This document shows, piece after piece, positions 1-8,079 of a DNA stretch of 64,000 nucleotides. This DNA is from Streptomyces sp. NBC_01471 (GTDB taxonomy: Bacteria > Actinomycetota > Actinomycetes > Streptomycetales > Streptomycetaceae). Every line of letters begins with the position of its first letter. The stretch's first letter is position 1. The notes beneath the pieces were generated by a model that was not told the origin of the DNA, did no database searches, and saw only the letters and a program-made list of their open reading frames with translations. Where the stretch lies: the NCBI RefSeq assembly GCF_041438865.1, contig NZ_CP109450.1:5520501-5584500 (forward strand). The letters run 5' to 3'. The position numbers and the translations under genes are program-made.

Positions 1-60
1 TCCGTGGCGGGCAAGACCGTCTGGGTCCAACTCGCCACCCGGGGCGGTGGCGATGCGTAA
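1..60 (+). CDS. C-terminal end of an upstream gene (partial)
   Basis: The first frame reads 19 codons and then TAA at 58-60, ending in GGGDA. The next start (ATG 53) lies inside this stop region, as expected for two coupled genes of one operon. Too little is visible to name the product. Confidence 0.35.
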   Translation, partial: SVAGKTVWVQLATRGGGDA

Positions 61-442
61 CGTCAGTCTGCTGCACCGGCCGTCCGGTGGGCCCGTGTGC
101 CCCGGCTGGTGGTGCGAAGTGCGTTCCCCCGGTACGTCGTTCACGTGCCGGGCCGACCGTCCTGAGCGGGTGCTCGTCTGGATGCGCATCGAAGTCCGGC
201 TGCTGCTCTGGGAGTTCGGAGCCGACGAACGGGCGCGGGCGTACCGCTGGCTGGATCACGGGCAGTGGGAGGCCCTCTACCGGCTGCGCGCGGGGGAGCC
301 GTACGCCTTCACCGCGGCCGGTGTGGTCTGGGCGGCCCGGCCGGTGCTCTTCCTGACGTGCCCGGCGGCGGCCCGGCCGGCTTCCGCGGGCCTGTCCGCG
401 GTCTGTGGCCCCGGCGGGTACGCGCACGCAGAAGACAAGTAA
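53..442 (+). CDS. Uncharacterised protein, about 129 aa
   Basis: Not recognised. The reading frame is open from GTG 47 or ATG 53 to TAA 440-442. ATG 53 is preferred because a GGGG run at 41-44 lies 8 nt upstream, whereas it is only 2 nt from GTG 47. The protein is Trp- and Arg-rich and begins VSLLHRPSG after the start. The middle (about 45-100) looks like a small mixed alpha/beta domain. I see no signal peptide or convincing membrane helix. It overlaps the end of the preceding gene by 8 bp and may be translationally coupled to it. An iron box begins at its stop codon, so the next gene has its own promoter. Confidence 0.4.
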   Translation: MRNVSLLHRPSGGPVCPGWWCEVRSPGTSFTCRADRPERVLVWMRIEVRLLLWEFGADERARAYRWLDHGQWEALYRLRAGEPYAFTAAGVVWAARPVLFLTCPAAARPASAGLSAVCGPGGYAHAEDK

Positions 443-458
443 GGTAAGCCTAACCATG
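440..458 (+). promoter_or_regulatory. Iron box (DmdR/IdeR-type operator) before the PPOX gene
   Basis: The 19-bp window matches about 14 positions of the actinobacterial iron-box consensus TTAGGTTAGGCTAACCTAA, with the core AGGTAAGCCTAACC. Known role: DmdR/IdeR bound to Fe2+ represses siderophore and iron uptake genes. It lies 48 nt upstream of the favoured start of the flavoprotein gene. Confidence 0.7.
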
Positions 459-506
459 CCTGGTCAGCGTCCCGCTGTGGCAGCCTCTCACGGTACGGAG
501 CACCCC

Positions 507-1196
507 TTGTCGTACGTCGCGTCCCCGCTCGCCCCGGCCCCCGTCGTCCCCGCCGCGCACGGTCCGCTCGCCGGAGCCGTGCCCGTGCGGTCGGCCGACG
601 AGCTGCGCGACATCCTCGGGGTGCCCCACCCCATCGTCATCGACAAGGTGCACGACCGGCTCATCGATGAGGATCTGGACCTGCTGGCGCGATCCCCCCT
701 CTGCGCCCTGTCCACCTGCGACGCGGCCGGGAACTGTGACGTCTCCCCGCGCGGTGACGCACCCGGTTTCACCCACGTACTCGACGAGCGCACCCTGGTC
801 CTGCCCGACCGTCCGGGCAACCGGCGCGGCGACAGCTTCCACAACGTCCTGTCCAACCCGCATGTGGGACTGCTCTATCTGATACCCGGTGTGATGGACG
901 TGCTGCGCGTCAACGGTCGCGCCCAACTCCTCAGGGACGCCCCGTTCTTCGACGCGATGACCGTCAAGGGGCGGCGTCCGGAACTCGCCCTGGTTGTCGA
1001 GATCGAGGAGATCTTCCGGCACTGCCCGGCCTCGCTCCGCCGCTCGGGCGTGTGGTCCCCGGAGACCTGGGAGCGCGCCACCGGACCGGCATCCGCCCGA
1101 CGCGCGCCCCTCACCACCGCGGGCTGCCCGGCTACCCCTCCGCCCTGGCCCGCCACAGCAGCCACCCGAAGTACGGGGCGCCGATCACCGCGGTGA
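507..1196 (+). CDS. PPOX-class (pyridoxamine 5'-phosphate oxidase-like) flavoprotein, iron regulated
   Basis: A split-barrel FMN/heme-binding protein of the MSMEG_1061-like PPOX family. The domain starts at VRSADELRDILG and continues through the family motif CDVSPRGDAPGF and a DRPGNRRGDSFHN segment that contacts FMN phosphate. TTG 507 is chosen because GGAG at 497-500 lies 6 nt upstream and the iron box lies before it; a start at ATG 456 would sit inside the operator. The last 30 or so residues are Ala/Pro/Arg-rich, unlike the family, and overlap the convergent permease gene by 65 bp, so the original stop may have been lost. The iron box and the neighbouring siderophore transporter suggest a role in siderophore or heme iron handling (inference). 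Confidence 0.7.
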   Translation: MSYVASPLAPAPVVPAAHGPLAGAVPVRSADELRDILGVPHPIVIDKVHDRLIDEDLDLLARSPLCALSTCDAAGNCDVSPRGDAPGFTHVLDERTLVLPDRPGNRRGDSFHNVLSNPHVGLLYLIPGVMDVLRVNGRAQLLRDAPFFDAMTVKGRRPELALVVEIEEIFRHCPASLRRSGVWSPETWERATGPASARRAPLTTAGCPATPPPWPATAATRSTGRRSPR

Positions 1197-3270
1197 CGAC
1201 TCCCACGGGGATCTGCGCGGGCGCGATGACCGTACGGCCGAGGGTGTCCGCGACCACCACCAGCAGGGCGCCCATCAGCGCGGCGACCGGAAGGACCCGG
1301 GCATGCCGCCGGCCCACCAGGGCGCGTGCCGCGTGCGGTGCCACGAGGCCGACGAATCCGATGACACCGACCGCCGCGACCGCCGCCGCGGTGAGCACGA
1401 CGGAGACCCCGAGCAGCGTCAGACGCGTGGCGCCGAGCCGGATCCCGAGGAGTCGTGGTGTGTCGCCGTCCAGGCCGATGATGTCGAGGTCGCGCCGCAT
1501 CACGGCAAGGACCGGCAGACATACGACGAGCGTCGCGAGCACCGGGAGGACCTCGGGGAACGTACGCCCGTACGTCGAGCCGGAGAGCCACACGAGCGCC
1601 TTGGTCCCGTTGTTCGGATCGGTCAGGACGATCAGCAGGCTGACCAAAGCCGCCGCGCCCGCGGACACCCCGATACCGATCAGGACCAGCCGGTTCTGCT
1701 CAAGGCCGTGCCGCGCCGCGAGCCCGAAGACCAGCGCGGTGGCGGCCGCCGCCCCGGCGAGCGCGGATCCGCCGATCAGCCAGAACCCGGCGAGCGGGAC
1801 GGCCGTCAGCGTGATGACGGCGCCCACCCCGGCCCCGCCGACCACTCCGAGGATGCCCGGCTCGGCAAGCGGGTTCCGCGAGACCGCCTGTACCACCGTG
1901 CCCGCCGTGGCGAGGGCTGCCCCGGCGAGCAGCGCCGCGGCGATCCGCGGCACCCGGGTGTCGAGCACGAAGGTCACGAGCCGCCCCGACCGGCCGGTGA
2001 GCCAGTTCCCCACGTCGCCGAGCAGCAGGGTGGTATCGCCCAGGAGGGTCGCCGCGACGACCGCGGCGACGAGGGCGACGGCCGTCACCGCGAGGGTGAG
2101 GACGAAGGCGCGGTGGCTGCGCAGCCGGGCGAAGGCCGCGTCGGGACGGGTGGAGCCCCCGTCCCGGGCCCGGTGCGCCAGGAGGACGAGCACCACGGCG
2201 CCGAAGAAACTGGTCACGATTCCGGTCGGTACGGCCGTGCCCGCCTGGGCCCCGAAGAGGGCCCGCAGGAGGACGTCGGCGCCGAGCACCACGAGGACGC
2301 CCGCCAGCGCCGACGCGGGGACGAACACCCGGTGGCGCAGGAGCGCGGGCACGCGGGTGCCGATGAGCCGGACGACCGCGGGCGCGCACAGCCCGACGAA
2401 GCCGATGGGCCCGGCGACGGTGACGGACACAGCGGAGAGGACCACGGCGAGGACGACGGCGACGGCCCTGGTCAGGCGTGGGTTGACCCCGACCACCCGG
2501 GCCTCGTCGTCACCGAGCCCGAGGATGTCGAGCCGCCTGCCGAGGGCGACCAGCCCCAGCAGCGCCACGAGTGCGACCGGGGCGAGCGGTTCGATGGTCT
2601 GCATGCCGATCTGCGCGAGCGAGCCGTTGCCCCAGGCGTAGAGGCCGGTGGTCTGCTGGGTGCGCAGCAGGAGGAGCATCTGACTCAGACCGCTGAGCCC
2701 GAGAGTGAGGGCCGAGCCCGCCAGGACGAGCCGGGTGGACCCGGTCCCGGCTCGGGCGAGGCCCAGCACGCAGCCGGCTGCGAGCAGTCCGCCGGCCAGC
2801 GCCGTGCCGCCGGCCGGGAAGGCGGGCAGGGTGATGCCGAACGCGGCGACGGCGACGACCGCCAGATAGGCGCCCGCGTTCACGGCGAGCGTGTCGGGCG
2901 AGGCCAGGACATTGCGCGACACCGACTGCAGTACGGCTCCGGCCGCACCCAGGGTGCAGCCGACGACCAGCCCGGCGGCGAGCCGCGGCAGCCGCGAGGC
3001 CACGAGCACGGCGTCCGCCCGGCCCGAACTGCCGTGGCCGGTCCACAGGGTGGTGAAGGCGCGCCAGAGGGCGTGCGGTCCGACGGACGCCGTGCCCTGG
3101 CCGATATGCACGACCGACAGGGCGAGCAGCGCGAGGAGCGCCCCGAGCAGGAGAAGGGCGAGAGCGCCGCGGTGCGCGGGCCGGCCGGCCCCCGGGGAGG
3201 GCGGCGACTCCTCCACCGGGGCCGTCGACGGCGTACGTACGGCCTCCGCCGGGCGGGTGGTCACGTTCAC
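1132..3270 (-). CDS. Fused FecCD/FhuB-type iron-siderophore ABC permease
   Basis: An inner-membrane permease of 712 aa carrying two FecCD domains in tandem, as in FhuB; ordinary FecCD proteins are about 330 aa. Both halves show the family pattern: RLPRLAAGLVVGC with SVSRNVLASPD in the first, RVPRIAAALLAG with AVSRNPLAEPG in the second. Each half also has a cytoplasmic coupling segment (GPIGFVGLCAP and GVIGFVGLVAP). About 18-20 membrane helices are expected. GTG 3270 is chosen because its first bases form a GTGA overlap with the TGA of the upstream binding-protein gene, indicating translational coupling. It is the last gene of the ATPase-lipoprotein-permease operon controlled by the iron box at 5218. 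Confidence 0.9.
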   Translation of the reverse strand: MNVTTRPAEAVRTPSTAPVEESPPSPGAGRPAHRGALALLLLGALLALLALSVVHIGQGTASVGPHALWRAFTTLWTGHGSSGRADAVLVASRLPRLAAGLVVGCTLGAAGAVLQSVSRNVLASPDTLAVNAGAYLAVVAVAAFGITLPAFPAGGTALAGGLLAAGCVLGLARAGTGSTRLVLAGSALTLGLSGLSQMLLLLRTQQTTGLYAWGNGSLAQIGMQTIEPLAPVALVALLGLVALGRRLDILGLGDDEARVVGVNPRLTRAVAVVLAVVLSAVSVTVAGPIGFVGLCAPAVVRLIGTRVPALLRHRVFVPASALAGVLVVLGADVLLRALFGAQAGTAVPTGIVTSFFGAVVLVLLAHRARDGGSTRPDAAFARLRSHRAFVLTLAVTAVALVAAVVAATLLGDTTLLLGDVGNWLTGRSGRLVTFVLDTRVPRIAAALLAGAALATAGTVVQAVSRNPLAEPGILGVVGGAGVGAVITLTAVPLAGFWLIGGSALAGAAAATALVFGLAARHGLEQNRLVLIGIGVSAGAAALVSLLIVLTDPNNGTKALVWLSGSTYGRTFPEVLPVLATLVVCLPVLAVMRRDLDIIGLDGDTPRLLGIRLGATRLTLLGVSVVLTAAAVAAVGVIGFVGLVAPHAARALVGRRHARVLPVAALMGALLVVVADTLGRTVIAPAQIPVGVVTAVIGAPYFGWLLWRARAEG

Positions 3271-4283
3271 TTGGTCAGCGCGTGCACGACGGCGTCGATG
3301 TACTGCGTCATCGACGCCGTACCACCGAACATCCAGATGCCGTCCGGGAGCCGGTGGACGCCGCCCTTCTTGACGAAGGGCAGCGACTTCCACACCGCGT
3401 TGTCCTTGAGCCCGCCGGCGAACGGGTCCTCGCCGTCAGCGGTGTTCGTGATGTAGACGAACTGGGCGTCGCCGATCCTGGTGAGACCCTCCACGTCCGT
3501 CGCCGCCAGGCCGTACCCCTTGTCCCCCTTCATGGTCCAGGGGCTGACCAGGCCGAGTTCGGTGTTGACGTCGGTGATCAGCGCGCCCTTCACGTAGGGG
3601 CGTACGGAGACCTGGCTGCCTTCCTTCCACCCGTCGGCGAAGGCGACCTTCTCACCGTCGAGCCCGGCGGCGGCGAGTTCCTTCCGGCCCGCAGTGATCT
3701 TCTTGCGGAAGGCGGCGAGTTCGGTCCTGGCCCTGTCCTCGGTGCCGGTGGCCCTGGCGATGAGGTTGACGTTGTCGGTCAGTTGACCGATCTGCCGGCC
3801 GGCGTCCGCGGACCGCACCACGATGACGGGCGCCACCTTGGAGAGTTGCTTGACGGCCGAGTCCGACAGGTCGTCCGTCGCGACGATCAGATCGGGCTTC
3901 AGGGCGGCGACGGTGTCCACGCTGGGCTCGCCGCGGGTGCCTATGTCCTTGACGCCGCTGGGCAGCGGAGCTGCGGTGTCGTACGCCTTGTACCCCTTCA
4001 CATCCGCGGCGCCGACCGGGTCGACGCCCAGCGAGACGAGGGATTCGACGACGTTCCACTCGGTGCCGACGACGCGTTTGGCCGGTCCGTGGAGTGTCAC
4101 CTTCTTGCCGCGTGAATCGGTGAGCGTCAGCTTGGCGGCCGGGGCGGATTCCTTCGTGGGCGCCTCGGACGTGCCGCAGCCGACGAGGGCGATCGCGGCG
4201 GTCCCGACGAGCAGGGGCCATGCCCAGTGCCTGGTCGCGGGCTTGACCGTCATGGGCTTGGCCGTCATGAGCTTGGTCGTCAT
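3267..4283 (-). CDS. Iron-siderophore ABC transporter substrate-binding lipoprotein
   Basis: A FecB/FepB-type periplasmic-binding-protein class III lipoprotein of 338 aa. The signal peptide ends in a lipobox ALVGC with Cys36 as lipidation site. The mature part has the family pattern TDSRGKKVTLHGPAKRVV at the start, then the PEVDTV-like segment PSVDTVAALKPDLIVA. It captures ferric siderophore outside the membrane and feeds the fused permease, whose start overlaps this gene's stop. The N-terminus is odd: three tandem 15-bp repeats each carry an in-frame ATG (codons 1, 6 and 11), so the exact start is ambiguous; the first is annotated, 8 bp downstream of the ATPase stop. Confidence 0.9.
   Translation of the reverse strand: MTTKLMTAKPMTVKPATRHWAWPLLVGTAAIALVGCGTSEAPTKESAPAAKLTLTDSRGKKVTLHGPAKRVVGTEWNVVESLVSLGVDPVGAADVKGYKAYDTAAPLPSGVKDIGTRGEPSVDTVAALKPDLIVATDDLSDSAVKQLSKVAPVIVVRSADAGRQIGQLTDNVNLIARATGTEDRARTELAAFRKKITAGRKELAAAGLDGEKVAFADGWKEGSQVSVRPYVKGALITDVNTELGLVSPWTMKGDKGYGLAATDVEGLTRIGDAQFVYITNTADGEDPFAGGLKDNAVWKSLPFVKKGGVHRLPDGIWMFGGTASMTQYIDAVVHALTK
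4239..4283 (-). repeat. Three 15-bp tandem repeats at the start of the lipoprotein gene
   Basis: On the minus strand the sequence repeats the pattern ATGACGNCCAAGCNC three times without a gap, encoding MT(T/A/V)K(L/P). Each unit offers an alternative start codon. Unit number could change without breaking the frame. Confidence 0.9.
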
Positions 4284-4291
4284 GAGATGTT

Positions 4292-5212
4292 TCAGGGCCT
4301 TTCGGGGCGATGGTGGTGTCTTCCCACCGCGCGGGTGCGGGGGATGCCCGTAGTCGGGTCGGCTTCGACCTCGATACGGATGCCGTAGGTGTCGGTCAGC
4401 AACTCGGCGTCGTACACCTGCGCCGGGGTCCCGGCCGCGGCGACGCGGCCCGAGGAGAGCAGGACGACCTGGTCCGCCACGGCGGCGGCCTGGTCCAGGT
4501 CGTGCAGGACGACGCCGATGGTCACGCCGTGCGTGTCGGCGAGTTCCCGGACGAGGTCGAGGATCTCCACCTGGTAGCGCAGGTCGAGATAGGTCGTCGG
4601 TTCGTCGAGGAGCAGCACTTCGGTGTCCTGGGCCAGGCAGCAGGCGAACCAGACGCGTTGGAGCTGCCCCCCGGAGAGGCTCTCGACGCCCCGGTCGGCG
4701 AGTTCGGTGACGTTGGTGACGGCCAGGGCGTGCTCGACGAGCCGCGCACCGTCCGGATCGCTTCCCCTCAGCCGGCTGCGGTACGGATGCCGCCCGAAGG
4801 CGACCACGTCGCGGACGCTGAGACCGGCCGGGGTCGTACGGCTCTGGGCGAGGAGCGTGATGCGCCGGGCGAAGTCCGTACGCGAGAGGGCGAGCGCGTC
4901 GACGGTGTCCCCGCCGTCGGCGCCCAGGGTCACCTGGCCGGCGCGGGCCCGGTGCAGACGGGCGACGGCCCTCAACAGGGTTGATTTTCCACTGCCGTTC
5001 GGGCCGATGAGTGCGGTGACCTGTCCGCGCGGAAGGCGGAGGTCTGCTGTGTGTACGACATCGACGCCGTCGTAGGCGACCGTGATTCCGGTGGCGGCGA
5101 GTCCGGACGGGACGCCGGCGCTCTCGGCGCATTCGGCGGATGTGCCGGGGCCATCTGCCGTGGTGCGGCGGGGCCGTTGGGCGTCTTCTCGGTCGGGTGC
5201 AGTCGCGATCAC
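4292..5212 (-). CDS. Iron-siderophore ABC transporter ATPase
   Basis: A FepC/FhuC-type ATPase of 306 aa. Walker A GPNGSGKST at 70-78, Q-loop near 123, signature LSGGQLQR at 179-186, Walker B LLLDEP at 200-205 and H-loop His237 are all present. The first 40 residues are a low-complexity extension beyond the usual 260-aa family length. GTG 5212 lies only 5 bp from the iron box and has no Shine-Dalgarno sequence, which fits a leaderless transcript; no better start is visible downstream. It heads the operon with the lipoprotein and the fused permease and energises uptake of ferric siderophores. Confidence 0.9.
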   Translation of the reverse strand: MIATAPDREDAQRPRRTTADGPGTSAECAESAGVPSGLAATGITVAYDGVDVVHTADLRLPRGQVTALIGPNGSGKSTLLRAVARLHRARAGQVTLGADGGDTVDALALSRTDFARRITLLAQSRTTPAGLSVRDVVAFGRHPYRSRLRGSDPDGARLVEHALAVTNVTELADRGVESLSGGQLQRVWFACCLAQDTEVLLLDEPTTYLDLRYQVEILDLVRELADTHGVTIGVVLHDLDQAAAVADQVVLLSSGRVAAAGTPAQVYDAELLTDTYGIRIEVEADPTTGIPRTRAVGRHHHRPERP

Positions 5213-5217
5213 CCAAT

Positions 5218-5236
5218 GAAGGTTAGCCTAACCTAA
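5218..5236 (-). promoter_or_regulatory. Iron box controlling the siderophore uptake operon
   Basis: The core AGGTTAGCCTAACCT is a near-perfect palindrome and matches 16 of 19 positions of the DmdR/IdeR consensus. It is adjacent to the start codon of the ATPase gene. Confidence 0.85.
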
Positions 5237-5327
5237 GTGATGGTCGGTAACCGGCCTCCATCTCCGGCAGTGGCCGAAAACGGGGGCCGGTGGGGGAGCG
5301 GCGGCTCGGAGCGGCTCGGAGCCGGGC

Positions 5328-6641
5328 TCAGAGCGCCGGCTCCGCGTTCTGTCGGGGTGCCGGGGTGGTGGTCGGGGGTGCGGTCGGCAGCTCGCGGGCG
5401 CGGCGGATCGGGGAGAAGAAGAGCAGTGACGCGGCGAGGGGGAGCCCGGCGATGGTGATCCACAGTGCGGTACGCGTCCCGAGCCCCTCGCCGAGCGCGC
5501 CGCCGATGACCGCCCCGAGCGGGATGGTGCCGTAGTTGAGGAACGCCGCCGAAGCGGAGATCCGGCCCAGCATGTCCTTGGGGCAGTACTGCTGACGGAA
5601 GGTCGAGGAGATGATGTTCGCCGCGATCACCCCGATGGACACCGAGGTGTAGCCGATCACGAAGAGCACCAGACCGAACCCCGGTGTGGTCAGCGGGATG
5701 AGCAGCGCGAGCGAGGGCACCGCCAGCTGGAAGAGGATCAGGGCGCGGGCGCTGCCGATCCGGGCGGCGACCCGGCGGGCGGCGAAGGCGCCGACGATGC
5801 CCCCGATGCCGCCTGCCGTCATCAGCGCGCCGATGGTCCCCGACGAGAGGTGCACCTCGCGGACCAGGAAGACCACCAGGATCGACTGATACGCCATCAG
5901 CGCCAGATTGGAGGCGCCACCCGAGACGGCGAGGGCGCGCAGGTACGGATCGCCGAAGGTCAGCCGCAGTCCCGCACGGATCTCCCGGCCGAGCGCCCCG
6001 CGCGCACGTGCGACCACCGGGCCGCGCGGCTCGCGGTGCCTGATGCGCAGGACGCAGAGGAAGGACACCGCGAACGTCGCCGCGTTCACGAACAGCCCGT
6101 TCGCGGCGCCGACCGCCTGCACCAGGAAGCCGCCCGAGCCGAATCCGGCGAGCTGGGCCGCCGACTCGCTGCCGTGCAGCTTGGAGTTGCCCTCCGCCTG
6201 GTCGCCGGGGGCGACGAGGTGGGGGAGCAGTGCGGTGTACGCGGTCTGGAAGAAGACGGTCGCCGTGCCGGCCAGGACCGCCGTGGCGAGCAGGTAGCCG
6301 ATCGAGAGCAGCCCCAGCCCGGCGGCGACGGGTATCCCGGCGAAGAGCAGCAGTGCGGCGGCGTCGGCGGTGAGCATGACCGGGCGGCGCGGCAGCCGGT
6401 CCACCCAGGCGCCGGCGGGCAGGCCGATGAGCAGCCAGGGCAGCCAGGCCGCGGCGGTGAGCAGGCCCACCTGGAAGGTGGAGGCGTGCAGCAGCGTGAC
6501 CGCGATCAGGGGCAGGGCGACCGAGGTGACCGATGCGCCGTACTTCCCGGTGGTCGACCCCGTCCAGAGGAGGCGGAAATCGCGGTTGCGCAGCAGGAGG
6601 CTGCGTGGGGTGGAGCGCGTTGGCGTACCCGGAGTCGGCAT
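5328..6641 (-). CDS. MFS efflux transporter
   Basis: A major facilitator protein of 437 aa with about 12 predicted helices. The N-terminus RNRDFRLLWTGSTTGKYGAS and the loop 2-3 motif GAWVDRLPRRP are typical of macrolide/TMC-type drug exporters (MFS_3). ATG 6641 is the first good start after the paired palindromes at 6657-6702. The upstream ArsR-type gene on the same strand is its likely regulator. Substrate unknown. Confidence 0.85.
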   Translation of the reverse strand: MPTPGTPTRSTPRSLLLRNRDFRLLWTGSTTGKYGASVTSVALPLIAVTLLHASTFQVGLLTAAAWLPWLLIGLPAGAWVDRLPRRPVMLTADAAALLLFAGIPVAAGLGLLSIGYLLATAVLAGTATVFFQTAYTALLPHLVAPGDQAEGNSKLHGSESAAQLAGFGSGGFLVQAVGAANGLFVNAATFAVSFLCVLRIRHREPRGPVVARARGALGREIRAGLRLTFGDPYLRALAVSGGASNLALMAYQSILVVFLVREVHLSSGTIGALMTAGGIGGIVGAFAARRVAARIGSARALILFQLAVPSLALLIPLTTPGFGLVLFVIGYTSVSIGVIAANIISSTFRQQYCPKDMLGRISASAAFLNYGTIPLGAVIGGALGEGLGTRTALWITIAGLPLAASLLFFSPIRRARELPTAPPTTTPAPRQNAEPAL

Positions 6642-6656
6642 GCGTATGAAGATAGC

Positions 6657-6702
6657 TTGCAGAGGACTCTCTGCAAAGGGGTTTGCAGAGAGTCCTCTGC
6701 AA
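6657..6702. promoter_or_regulatory. Doubled palindromic operator between the ArsR and MFS genes
   Basis: TTGCAGAGGACTCTCTGCAA at 6657-6676 and its exact reverse complement at 6683-6702 are separated by 6 bp. Each 20-mer is itself a palindrome, TTGCAGAG-N4-CTCTGCAA, so two dimeric regulator sites lie side by side 16 bp upstream of the MFS start. The neighbouring winged-helix regulator is the obvious candidate ligand (inference). Confidence 0.75.
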
Positions 6703-6766
6703 CAGTCGGAAGGGGTCTGCACTATTCGGAAGAGGTGGCTTCGGAAGAGGTGGAACGGACCGTGTC

Positions 6767-7348
6767 TCAGCCCCTGCCCTCGGGGCGCGCGAACGACTGG
6801 ATCTGGATACTGATCGGCAGCGATCCGGGCGCGGCGGGCTCGCCGTCCGCCGGGTAGTACTTGTCGACCACGGCCATCAGCTCGTCGTTCAGCTCCCGCA
6901 GCCGCGCCGGGGTCAGTCGCAGATCGTCCCAGTTGGCGATGGTGCCCGCGCTCTCCCACTCGGCGGGCCACTCCTGCGCCGCGTACGCGGACGCCCGCTG
7001 GAAGTACAGCTGGATGAGCTCCTGCACGTACGCGTCCACGGCGACGCGCGCCGAGGGGTCCTCCTTGCTCAACTGCGCGGTGTGCAGCACCTGGCGGTCC
7101 TCCACCGCCCGCCACCAGCGCTCCCGCCTGGTGCCCCGCTCCACGTCCTCCTCGATGAAGCGGTGCTCGGCGAGCTGCCGCAGATGCCAGCTCACGGTGC
7201 CGGTGCTCTCGCCGAACTCCCCGGCCAGTGTGGTCGACGTCGCGGGGCCGTCGCGGCGCAGCGACTCCATGATGCGCACCCGCAGCGGGTGCGCGAGGGC
7301 GCGCAGACTTCGGGCGTCGATCGTCCGTACGGGCTTGTGGCTGGCCAT
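6767..7348 (-). CDS. ArsR-family winged-helix transcriptional regulator
   Basis: 193 aa. The N-terminus RSLRALAHPLRVRIMESLRR followed by TSTTLAGEFGESTGTVSWHL is the HTH_20/ArsR winged helix (about 10-90). The C-terminal half is helical and carries no obvious Cys metal site, so it is probably not a metal sensor. It precedes the MFS gene with the doubled palindrome in the 125-bp gap. Two direct repeats of TTCGGAAGAGGTGG (about 6725-6752) lie just downstream of its stop. A local repressor of the exporter is the simplest reading. Confidence 0.85.
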   Translation of the reverse strand: MASHKPVRTIDARSLRALAHPLRVRIMESLRRDGPATSTTLAGEFGESTGTVSWHLRQLAEHRFIEEDVERGTRRERWWRAVEDRQVLHTAQLSKEDPSARVAVDAYVQELIQLYFQRASAYAAQEWPAEWESAGTIANWDDLRLTPARLRELNDELMAVVDKYYPADGEPAAPGSLPISIQIQSFARPEGRG

Positions 7349-7395
7349 ACCGGCAGCGTAACCGGGCCCACGGCGGGGGCCCGTACACGGACCGG

Positions 7396-7989
7396 TCACC
7401 GGGACCTGAGGCCGCCCAGCAGCAGATTCCGTACGGCGGTGAAGTCGTCCTCGATGCCGGGGCGGCTCCACTCCGCCGCGTACACCGGGTCGTGGAAGCG
7501 GCCCGTGGCGTGGAAGACCGCGCGGGCCGGCGTTGTGAAGTCCCCCTCGACCGGGGCGAATTCGCCCCGGTCGCAGCCGTCCTCGATGATCCGGGCGAGC
7601 TGCCCGACGAGCACCCCGATATGGGTCTCCACGACTCCGCTGTCCTCCCCGGTCAGCACCCCGAAGGTGGCGAACAGCTCGGGATCGGCGCCCGCCTTCT
7701 CGCGCTTCGCCGCGAAGAGGGCCGCCAGCCAGTTCTTCAGCCGGGTGGTCGCGGAGCCCTCCCGGTCGTCGGCGAACCGGGCCAGTTCGGCCTCCGACCG
7801 GTGCAGCCAGCGCTCGGTGACGGCCTCACGCAGCGCCGCCTTGGTGCGGAAGTGGCGGTAGACGCTGCCGTGGCTGACCCCGAGCGCCCGCGCCACGTCG
7901 ACCACCGTGGCCTTGGCCGGGCCGTACCGGCGCAGCACATCCTCGGTCGCCTCAAGGATGCGTTCGGGTGTCAGGGCTTCGGGCGTCAT
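7396..7989 (-). CDS. TetR-family transcriptional regulator
   Basis: 197 aa. The N-terminal helix-turn-helix reads ATVVDVARALGVSHGSVYRH at about 27-46, the classic TetR signature; the helical C-terminal ligand domain follows. It lies 47 bp upstream of the ArsR gene on the same strand and downstream of the aldo/keto reductase gene. Its ligand and targets are unknown. Confidence 0.9.
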   Translation of the reverse strand: MTPEALTPERILEATEDVLRRYGPAKATVVDVARALGVSHGSVYRHFRTKAALREAVTERWLHRSEAELARFADDREGSATTRLKNWLAALFAAKREKAGADPELFATFGVLTGEDSGVVETHIGVLVGQLARIIEDGCDRGEFAPVEGDFTTPARAVFHATGRFHDPVYAAEWSRPGIEDDFTAVRNLLLGGLRSR

Positions 7990-8079
7990 CGCGTCTGCGC
8001 TGCCTTTCGGTGCGGCGCTGCCTTGCGGCGGACGCGCTGCCGTGCGGGGGAGTGGAGCGCTACCGACGGTACCGGGGGG

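Noticed and set aside
994-3456. 820-codon plus-strand open frame
   Set aside because: Antisense to the double permease; Arg/Asp/Gly-rich translation with no domain. A GC-skew shadow, as are the many other long antisense frames in this window.
3267-5216. 649-aa frame as a fused lipoprotein
   Set aside because: The front part is an out-of-frame shadow of the ATPase gene; the signal peptide and lipobox place the start at 4283.
5328-7388. 686-aa continuous frame as one MFS fusion protein
   Set aside because: The N-terminal 249 residues are an out-of-frame reading of the ArsR gene and the operator; the true MFS start is ATG 6641.
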